In this document: in pieces, positions 1-5,876 of the stretch
How positions within the stretch are numbered: position 1 is the stretch's first letter
Layout of the letters: every line of letters starts with the position of its first letter
Assembly (NCBI GenBank): GCA_026193555.1
Contig: JAPHUU010000140.1
Location: 1-6,723 of the forward strand
Direction: 5' to 3'
Length of the DNA stretch: 6,723 nt
Source of the DNA: Rhodanobacter sp.
GTDB lineage: Bacteria; Pseudomonadota; Gammaproteobacteria; Xanthomonadales; Rhodanobacteraceae
Made by a program: the position numbers and the translations under genes
The notes under the pieces: generated by a model
The model's input: the letters and a program-made list of their open reading frames with translations, nothing else
The model's database searches: none
Told to the model about the DNA's origin: nothing

Positions 1-2673
1 CTTGTCGGCCAGACGGCGACACTCAATCTGGCGGTTGGCGCAATCCAGGCGTCCACGCTCGAAGCAGTAAACGTGAGTGCCATGGTGCTTCCGGAGACCA
101 AGACTTCGGAGATCGCCACCTACGTCTCCCAGAAGGAGATCGAGGCACTGCCGCAGGGATCGCGCAACTTCCTCGCATTTGCCGACACCGTGCCGGGCAT
201 GGTGTTTTCCACCGACCCCAACGACGGCTCCACCAAGTTGACTGGCGGTGCGCAGAACTCCAACGGCATCAACGTCTATGTCGATGGCGTCGGGCAAAAG
301 AACTACGTGCTCAAGGGCGGCGTCGCCGGCCAGGATTCAAGCCGCGGCAATCCGTTCCCGCAGCTCGGCATCGCCGAGTACAAGGTCATCACATCCAACT
401 ACAAGGCCGAATTCGACCAGCTCAGCAGCGCTGCCATCGTCGCAGTGACGCGTTCGGGTACCAACGAGTTCAAGGGTCAGGTGTTCGGTGACTACACCAA
501 CCAGAACTGGCGCTCTCCCACCGTCGCCGAGGAAAAGGCCGGGATCAAGACCGTCTCCAGCGACAAGGAGTTCGGTGCTTCCTTCGGCGGGCCGATCATC
601 AAGGACCAGATGCACTTCTTCGCGACCTATGAGAGAAAGGAATTCAATTCCCCGCGTGAAGTCCAGCCCGGGCAGAACTACACGATTGCCCAGCTTCCGG
701 CCAACCTCGCATCGCTGGCAAACGCCACTACCGGCGCGCCGTTCACCGAGAATCTGTATTTCGGCAAACTCGACTGGGAACCGGGAGACCGGCACCTGTT
801 CGAACTCACCACCAAGTACCGCAAGGAAGATGAACTGACCGGCATCGGCGGAACCAACACGGCCGCCTATGGGACGGTGAAACACGGCAACGACACCCGC
901 ATCGACTTGCGCTACCAGTACAGCGCCGACCGCTGGCTCAACGATGCCCACCTGACGTACGAAGACTCAACCTTCGGAACAAGCCCGAAAACGATGGGTC
1001 CCGGCTACCAGCTGACCACGTTCAATCCGTGGGAGGTCATCATCAATGCCGGAGGTGGGCGGGACTTCCAGAGCAAGGGGCAGAAGGGCACCAGTATCCA
1101 GGACGACGTCACTTTCAATCAGTTCGACTGGAACGGCAACCACACGATCAAGACCGGCGTGAAGCTCAAGGCGATCGATATCAATGCCTTCGAGCAGCAA
1201 CCGTACAACCCCCAGCTTTCGTATGACATCACCAACAGCCTGGCCATTCCCTACCAGGTCCAGTTCGGTTCGGTGGTGGGCGGCGGCAGTCGAAACATCA
1301 TCTCCCACAACAAGCAGTTCGGCATCTACGTGCAGGACGACTGGGAAGTAAACCAGCACCTGCTGTTCAACCTCGGCGTGCGTTGGGACTACGAACAAAC
1401 CCCGGCCTATAACAACTATGTCACGCCAGCAGGTCTCGTCACCGCCCTGCGCAACTGGTCGAACATCCACCAGCCAGGGGTCGACTACAACATCGAGAAC
1501 TACATCAGCAACGGCAACAACCGCAGCAGCTTCAAGGGCGCGTTTCAGCCGCGGCTCGGCTTCTCCTACGACATCAACGCCGATCAGAAGCACGTTTTCT
1601 TCGGCGGCGTGGGGCGTTCCTACGACCGCAACCTGTTCGATTACCTCGCGCTCGAGCAGTCCAAGAGCACGTTCCCCAGCTATACCTACCAGATCAACAG
1701 TCCGGGGCATCCATGCACCGTGGGCAGCGGCAACTGCCTGGCGTGGGATCCATCCCTGTCCAATCAGGCAACGCTGGCCGCGCTGGTTGCCGCGAACCCC
1801 AACCTGGGTTCCGAGGTCAACCTGATGAACAACAACCTCAAGACGCCGTACTCGGATCAGTTCAGCGTCGGCATGCGCAACATCTTCCCGCTGCTGGGCA
1901 ACGACTGGAACAGCTCGGTCACGCTGGCACGCATCGTCAGTCATGACGGCATTGTGTTTACCCTCGGCAATCGCCATCCCGATGGCACTTTCCGTCCGGC
2001 TGGAACTACCTGGGGCGGTCAACCGTGGGGTGACAGCATTCCGGGTTACGGCACTCTGATCCTGGCCAGCAATGGCACCCAGACCAAGCTCAACAGCGTC
2101 CTGGTGTCGCTGGACAAGCCGTACACGCACGAGTCCGGCTGGGGCGTGACACTTGCCTACACCTACAGCGATGCGCTGGAAAACAACAACAATGCCTACA
2201 GCTCGGACGAGCACTACTCGTTTGACTATCCGAACCTGGGCAGCAGGACCTTCACCCGGACCCTGGGCCTGGCGCGGCACCGGCTCGTAGCGACCGGCAT
2301 CTATGACGCGATCTGGGGCATTACGGTCAGCAGCAAGTTGACCCTCGCCAGCCCGACGCCGCAGTTCTCGATCGACTGCCATAACGCCGTGGACTGGAAC
2401 CACTGCTTCTTCAATCCGTTCACGCCGAACAAGACGATTGGCTACAAGCAGTTCGATCTCGCACTGCAGAAAGAGTGGAGTGTGGGTGGCGACGTCAAGT
2501 TCCGCATCCGCGGCGACATGCTGAACGTGTTCAACTGGCGCAACTATACGAACTACGATACGTGGCGCGGTGGTCCGGCGCCCGACGTGAACACCAACTT
2601 CGGCAATCGCAATGGCGACGGAATTGCGTATCCGACGCGGATGTTCAAGCTGACCGCCGGTTTGACCTGGTGA
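1..2673 (+). CDS. Oar-like TonB-dependent outer-membrane receptor, 5' end missing
   Basis: The frame is open from base 1, so the start and signal peptide lie upstream; the first ATG in view (base 82) and the GTG at 73 are internal. The 890 visible codons begin with the end of what looks like a carboxypeptidase-regulatory-like domain (codons ~3-27, ending in EAVNVSA). A plug domain follows at ~43-155, containing LPQGSRNFLAFADTVPG, the INVYVDGV segment and the closing AIVAVTRSGTNEFKG. The rest is a long beta-barrel rich in Tyr, Asn and Asp with alternating aromatic strands (for example YVQDDWEVNQHLLFNLGVRWDYE), ending in an aromatic residue (FKLTAGLTW), as outer-membrane barrels do. The family imports large substrates across the outer membrane using TonB energy; Oar-like members often sit beside glycan or peptide degradation genes. 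Only four cysteines are visible, in two close pairs (codons 572/579 and 793/802). The substrate is not readable; the neighbouring hydrolase and sugar importer suggest an oligosaccharide. Confidence 0.93.
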   Translation, partial: LVGQTATLNLAVGAIQASTLEAVNVSAMVLPETKTSEIATYVSQKEIEALPQGSRNFLAFADTVPGMVFSTDPNDGSTKLTGGAQNSNGINVYVDGVGQKNYVLKGGVAGQDSSRGNPFPQLGIAEYKVITSNYKAEFDQLSSAAIVAVTRSGTNEFKGQVFGDYTNQNWRSPTVAEEKAGIKTVSSDKEFGASFGGPIIKDQMHFFATYERKEFNSPREVQPGQNYTIAQLPANLASLANATTGAPFTENLYFGKLDWEPGDRHLFELTTKYRKEDELTGIGGTNTAAYGTVKHGNDTRIDLRYQYSADRWLNDAHLTYEDSTFGTSPKTMGPGYQLTTFNPWEVIINAGGGRDFQSKGQKGTSIQDDVTFNQFDWNGNHTIKTGVKLKAIDINAFEQQPYNPQLSYDITNSLAIPYQVQFGSVVGGGSRNIISHNKQFGIYVQDDWEVNQHLLFNLGVRWDYEQTPAYNNYVTPAGLVTALRNWSNIHQPGVDYNIENYISNGNNRSSFKGAFQPRLGFSYDINADQKHVFFGGVGRSYDRNLFDYLALEQSKSTFPSYTYQINSPGHPCTVGSGNCLAWDPSLSNQATLAALVAANPNLGSEVNLMNNNLKTPYSDQFSVGMRNIFPLLGNDWNSSVTLARIVSHDGIVFTLGNRHPDGTFRPAGTTWGGQPWGDSIPGYGTLILASNGTQTKLNSVLVSLDKPYTHESGWGVTLAYTYSDALENNNNAYSSDEHYSFDYPNLGSRTFTRTLGLARHRLVATGIYDAIWGITVSSKLTLASPTPQFSIDCHNAVDWNHCFFNPFTPNKTIGYKQFDLALQKEWSVGGDVKFRIRGDMLNVFNWRNYTNYDTWRGGPAPDVNTNFGNRNGDGIAYPTRMFKLTAGLTW

Positions 2674-2679
2674 TCGACG

Positions 2680-2708
2680 ACATCGGCTGCCCGGTCGGCA
2701 GCCGATGT
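2680..2708 (+). terminator. Probable intrinsic terminator after the receptor gene
   Basis: A perfect 12-bp inverted repeat (arms 2680-2691 and 2697-2708, acatcggctgcc and its complement) with a 5-base loop starts 6 bases after the receptor stop codon. It is followed by a moderately T-rich stretch (gttgttggctt). Position and stem strength fit a Rho-independent terminator for the receptor transcript. The T tract is interrupted by G, so efficiency is uncertain. Confidence 0.6.
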
Positions 2709-2761
2709 GTTGTTGGCTTCGGCGAACAGCGAGGCGTGATTTCGATGTCCTGACTACTGCC

Positions 2762-2803
2762 TGCAACGACGCCAGCGCCATGGCCGGCGCTGGCGTCGTT
2801 GCA
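2762..2803. terminator. Very strong hairpin, second terminator or REP-like element
   Basis: A perfect 18-bp inverted repeat (arms 2762-2779 and 2786-2803) encloses a 6-base loop, atggcc. The stem is GC-rich and would be extremely stable on either strand. There is no T run after it on either strand, so it is not a textbook intrinsic terminator. It could be a back-up terminator behind the 2680-2708 hairpin, an mRNA 3'-end stabiliser, or a copy of a dispersed palindromic (REP-like) repeat. The inverted repeat is directly visible; the function is inferred. Confidence 0.55.
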
Positions 2804-3108
2804 ACTGGCCTGGATGCAACCAGCCGCCCGGATGATGTACCCCTCTTTCGAGTGCGCCACCCCGGGGCGCGGGTTGTCGAAAGGGCGCCACTGCGTGCCC
2901 GTCGCCTGATACCCGTCGAATCGTTGCCACTGACATCCGTCGGAAGCGCCGCGGCAAGGCATCACCTCGCGAGACTTCATTCAGTGGCGGACAGGTGCAC
3001 CCTGCGGGCCGGAGCGCCGCGCCCGTGACGGTCATGATGACTGGTGTGGATGCGGCAGAGAGTGCACTCTGGATCCGGTCTGCCAAGTCGCACAAGAGTA
3101 CTTCACGC
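2804..3108. other. Intergenic region upstream of the hydrolase operon
   Basis: These 305 bases hold no credible gene: frames are open only because of high GC content, with no recognisable protein or ribosome site. As the receptor is apparently terminated upstream, the promoter and any operator of the hydrolase operon should be here. I looked for -35/-10 pairs; TTGCCA at 2924-2929 resembles a -35 box, but no AT-rich -10 box lies at the right spacing, so I call no promoter. The only clear symmetrical motif is the 12-base palindrome at 3059-3070. Confidence 0.5.
3059..3070. promoter_or_regulatory. 12-base perfect palindrome, possible operator
   Basis: The sequence agagtgcactct is its own reverse complement and sits 38 bases before the hydrolase start codon, where a dimeric repressor or activator could bind. 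It is not the classical LacI-type core with a central CG that I would expect for a sugar operon, and no second copy was noticed nearby. A functional role is only a possibility. Confidence 0.22.
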
Positions 3109-4575
3109 ATGGTCAAGAGATTCTTCCGCAAGTTGCCTGCAAGCGTGTTCGTTGTCCTGCTCGTTCTGGGCGCCGGCTGGATCTCGCCGGCCGCGGCCAG
3201 GGGGCCCGAGCTCGGCTATGCCGCGCTCCCACGGCAGCAACAGGTCGTGGTGGACGACCTGGAGCGGCGCACGTTCGAATGGTTCTGGCACAGCGCCGAT
3301 CCGAGGACCGGTCTGGTGCCGGATTCTTACCCCGGCCATTCATTTTCCAGCATCGCGGCGGTCGGCTTCGGACTCACCGCCTATGGGATCGGTGTAAAAC
3401 GCGGCTACATCACTCGCGCGCAGGCAATCAAGCGCACGCTGGCCACGCTGCGCTTCTTCCACGACGCGCCGCAGAATGACAGCGAGGACGATGCCAGCGG
3501 TTACCACGGCTTCTACTATCACTTCCTCGACATGCACACCGGCCATCGGGCCATGCGCTACGTCGAGCTGTCCAGCGTCGATACCACGCTGCTGCTTGGC
3601 GGCGTGCTGTTCGCCGAGTCCTATTACGACCGCAACACGCCGCGGGAACGCCAGATCCGCCGGCTCGCCGATGCGATCTACCGTGCCGTGGACTGGCCCT
3701 GGATGCAGCCGCGCGCACCGCTGATCAGCATGGGCTGGACGCCCGGCGGCCACTTCATCCCGGCCAACTGGAAGGGCTACAACGAGGGCATGCTGGTCTA
3801 TATCCTGGCGCTCGGCTCGCCGACCCATCCCGTCAGTGCCGATGCGTGGAAGGCGTGGTGCGCGACCTATCCGAAAACCTGGGGCACGTTCCACGGCCAG
3901 ACCTTCCTCAACTTCGCACCGCTGTTCGGTCACCAGTACAGCGAGAGCTGGGTCGACTTCCGCGGCATCCGCGACGCGTGGAGTCGTCAGCACGACCTCG
4001 ACTATTTCGAGAACAGCCGGCGCGCTACCTTCAGCCAGCGCAACTATGCGATCGCCAATCCCGGCCACTGGACGGGCTATGGCGCCAATGTATGGGGTTT
4101 GACCGCCAGCAACGGCCCCGGCCGTTTCAGGTTGCGGACCGCCGATGGCATGCGCGAGTTCCACGGCTACACCGCCCGCGGTGCCGGACTGGACTACGTG
4201 TCCGATGACGGCACCATCGCCCCGACCGCGGCAGCTGGCTCGATCGCCTTTGCGCCGGAGATCGCGATCCCGGCACTGACGGAAATGAAGCGTCGTTACG
4301 GCGCGGCCATCTATGACCAGTACGGCTTCGCCGACGCATTCAACCCGAGTTTCCACGCCGACGTGACGTTGCGCACCGGCAAGCTGGTGCCCGGCCTGGG
4401 CTGGGTCGACACCGTGCAACTGGGCATCGACCAGGGACCGATCGTGCTGATGATCGAGAACTGGCGCAGCAATTTCGTGTGGAAGGTGATGCGCAGGAAT
4501 CCCTACGTCCGCCGTGGCCTGCAACGCGCCGGCTTCAGCGGTGGCTGGCTGGACAAAGGCGCGCCGCAACGATGA
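3109..4575 (+). CDS. Secreted glycoamylase-domain hydrolase, GH144-like (putative beta-1,2-glucanase)
   Basis: This is a 488-residue protein. The start at 3109 gives a clean Sec signal peptide: a basic MVKRFFRK, a hydrophobic core VFVVLLVLGAGW, and a likely cut after AAA at residue 30. Upstream in-frame ATGs (2995, 3034, 3037) would bury this signal, so they were not used. A weak ribosome site, aagag, lies 10 bases before the ATG. The mature part matches the glycoamylase-like (alpha/alpha)6 fold: RTFEWFW (54-60), GLVPDS (68-73), GFYYHFLDM (134-142), ELSSVDTTLL (153-162), GYNEGM (223-228), LALGSPTHP (233-241) and, near the C-terminus, GIDQGPIVLMIENWRS (439-454). Conserved acids E153, D158, E226, D441 and E450 are catalytic or substrate-binding candidates. 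Characterised GH144 enzymes cleave beta-1,2-glucan to sophoro-oligosaccharides; the older name 'glucoamylase family' is misleading. The protein is probably periplasmic. Its stop overlaps the next start by four bases. The fold assignment is firm, the substrate inferred. Confidence 0.9.
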   Translation: MVKRFFRKLPASVFVVLLVLGAGWISPAAARGPELGYAALPRQQQVVVDDLERRTFEWFWHSADPRTGLVPDSYPGHSFSSIAAVGFGLTAYGIGVKRGYITRAQAIKRTLATLRFFHDAPQNDSEDDASGYHGFYYHFLDMHTGHRAMRYVELSSVDTTLLLGGVLFAESYYDRNTPRERQIRRLADAIYRAVDWPWMQPRAPLISMGWTPGGHFIPANWKGYNEGMLVYILALGSPTHPVSADAWKAWCATYPKTWGTFHGQTFLNFAPLFGHQYSESWVDFRGIRDAWSRQHDLDYFENSRRATFSQRNYAIANPGHWTGYGANVWGLTASNGPGRFRLRTADGMREFHGYTARGAGLDYVSDDGTIAPTAAAGSIAFAPEIAIPALTEMKRRYGAAIYDQYGFADAFNPSFHADVTLRTGKLVPGLGWVDTVQLGIDQGPIVLMIENWRSNFVWKVMRRNPYVRRGLQRAGFSGGWLDKGAPQR

Positions 4576-5582
4576 CGTGGCTGGCGCCCCGGCCCGGCGT
4601 TGTCGTCGCGCTGCGGCGGCTGGTCGTCGTCGTCGGCACCCTGATCCTCTCCGGCTGCGCCTGGCAGTCGGCGGACACGAACGAACTGACGTTCTGGACC
4701 ATCGGTCGCGAGGGCGAGGCGGTGACCCGGTTGCTGCCGGAGTTCGAGCGCCTGCATCCGGACATCCACGTACGCGTGCAGCAGCTGCCGATGACGGCTG
4801 CCCACCAGAAGTTGCTGACCGCGTTCGCCGGCGACTCGACCCCCGACATGAGCCAGCTCGGCAATACCTGGCTGCCCGAGATGGTTGCGCTGCATGCACT
4901 GGCGCCGTTGCAGGCGCGCGTCGCTCACTCCACGGTGATCCGGCCCGACGACTACTTCCCCAGCATCTGGTCCACCAACGTGATCGACGGTGCGCTGTAC
5001 GGCGTGCCGTGGTATGTCGACACGCGGCTGCTGTTCTATCGCAGCGATCTGCTGAAGCAGGCCGGCTTCGATGCGCCGCCTCGCGACTGGGCGCAATGGC
5101 GCCACATGCTGGCCGCGCTCAGCGATCCGGCCCGCCACAGCTACGGCATCCTGCTGCCCACCAATGAATACGAGCAACTGATGTCGCTGGCGCTGCAGCA
5201 GGGCGAACCGCTGCTGCGCGACGGCGGGCGCTACGGCAACTTCGAGAGTGTGGGCTTCAAGCGGGCGCTGACGTTCTACGTCGATACGTTCCGACTGCAC
5301 CAGGCGCCGGCGATCACCAATGTCGAAGCGGGCAATCCATGGTCGGAATTCGGTCGCGGCGTCTATGCGTTCTATCTTTCCGGCCCCTGGAACATCGGCG
5401 AATTCCGTTCGCGGCTGCCGGCGGCGCAACAGGACGACTGGTCCACCGCGCGTCTTCCAGGCCCCGATGGCCCGGGCGCCTCGGTGGCCGGCGGATCCAG
5501 TCTGGTGATCTTTCGCCACTCGCGGCACCAGCGAGCCGCATGGACACTGATCGAATACCTGTCGCAGCCAAAAGTGCAGTAA
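4572..5582 (+). CDS. ABC sugar transporter solute-binding lipoprotein, truncated by an in-frame TAA
   Basis: This family-1 (MalE-like) extracellular solute-binding protein captures sugars in the periplasm and hands them to the permease. The start at 4572 overlaps the hydrolase stop (ATGA), suggesting translational coupling; a weak aaagg lies 12 bases upstream. It gives a lipoprotein signal, arginines followed by LVVVVGTLILSGC, with the lipobox LSGC and Cys29 as the lipid-bearing residue. An in-frame start further upstream (4479) would run deep into the hydrolase gene and bury this signal. Family hallmarks are ELTFWTIGREGE (38-49), PEFERLHPDIHV (56-67), LLTAFAGDSTPDMSQLGNTWLPEM (81-104), and GVPWYVDTRLLFYRSDLLKQAGF (144-166). 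The frame stops after 336 residues at YLSQPKVQ, whereas relatives usually exceed 400, and the missing C-terminal sequence follows directly in frame (next entry). The truncated product would lack part of the sugar-binding fold and is probably non-functional unless the stop is read through or is a sequence error. Confidence 0.88.
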   Translation: MTWLAPRPGVVVALRRLVVVVGTLILSGCAWQSADTNELTFWTIGREGEAVTRLLPEFERLHPDIHVRVQQLPMTAAHQKLLTAFAGDSTPDMSQLGNTWLPEMVALHALAPLQARVAHSTVIRPDDYFPSIWSTNVIDGALYGVPWYVDTRLLFYRSDLLKQAGFDAPPRDWAQWRHMLAALSDPARHSYGILLPTNEYEQLMSLALQQGEPLLRDGGRYGNFESVGFKRALTFYVDTFRLHQAPAITNVEAGNPWSEFGRGVYAFYLSGPWNIGEFRSRLPAAQQDDWSTARLPGPDGPGASVAGGSSLVIFRHSRHQRAAWTLIEYLSQPKVQ

Positions 5583-5876
5583 CGCTTTTACGAACTGCTC
5601 GGCGACATGCCGCCTCGGCGCAGCTCGTGGCAAGGTGGCGCACTGCGCGATGACCCCAAGGCACGCGCGTTCCGCCAGCAGCTGGAGGATGTGCGGCCGG
5701 CGCCGGCGGTACCCGAGTGGGAGCGGATCGCCAACGAGATGCAGCTGGTCGCCGCACGCACGATTGCCGGCGAGCTGACGATCGACCAGGCCACGGCCGA
5801 GATGGACCGGCGTACCGACCGCATCCTCGAGAAGCGCCGCTGGATTCTCGACCACCCGCGCGGCGCCACGCCATGA
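5583..5876 (+). pseudogene. C-terminal remainder of the solute-binding protein gene, after the internal stop
   Basis: Translation in the same frame after the TAA at 5580-5582 gives 97 codons beginning RFYELLGDMPPRRSSWQ, the typical continuation of family-1 sugar-binding proteins after 'SQPxVQQ'. It ends with a helical, charged tail (EMDRRTDRILEKRRWILDHP) as full-length relatives do. With the stop codon read as one residue (probably Gln), the whole gene 4572-5876 would encode 434 residues, a normal family length. An ATG at 5607 could start an 89-residue peptide, but it has no evident ribosome site and lies inside a conserved segment, so an independent gene is unlikely. Its TGA at 5874-5876 overlaps the permease ATG, which again shows that this stretch belongs to the operon's ancestral binding-protein gene. 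Confidence 0.85.

Noticed and set aside
967..2781. Long antisense open frame (604 codons) opposite the receptor gene
   Set aside because: It is a shadow of GC-rich codon use: the predicted protein is rich in Val, Arg and Ala with no recognisable domain, and the + strand frame clearly encodes the receptor.
2924..2952. Sigma-70 promoter with TTGCCA as -35 box
   Set aside because: The expected -10 position is GC-only, so the pair is not credible.
2995..3108. N-terminal extension of the hydrolase by 38 codons
   Set aside because: It has no ribosome site or family similarity and would bury the signal peptide that begins cleanly at 3109.
4479..4571. N-terminal extension of the binding protein by 31 codons
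   Set aside because: It would overlap the hydrolase gene by about 97 bases and hide the lipoprotein signal; the ATGA overlap at 4572 fits much better.
3340..4899. Long antisense open frame (519 codons) opposite the hydrolase and binding-protein genes
   Set aside because: It spans two convincing + strand genes, has low-complexity Arg/Ala-rich composition and shows no family motif.
5607..5876. Independent 89-residue small gene
   Set aside because: It is in frame with, and continues, the binding-protein gene after the internal stop; the start codon lies in a conserved segment and lacks a ribosome site.
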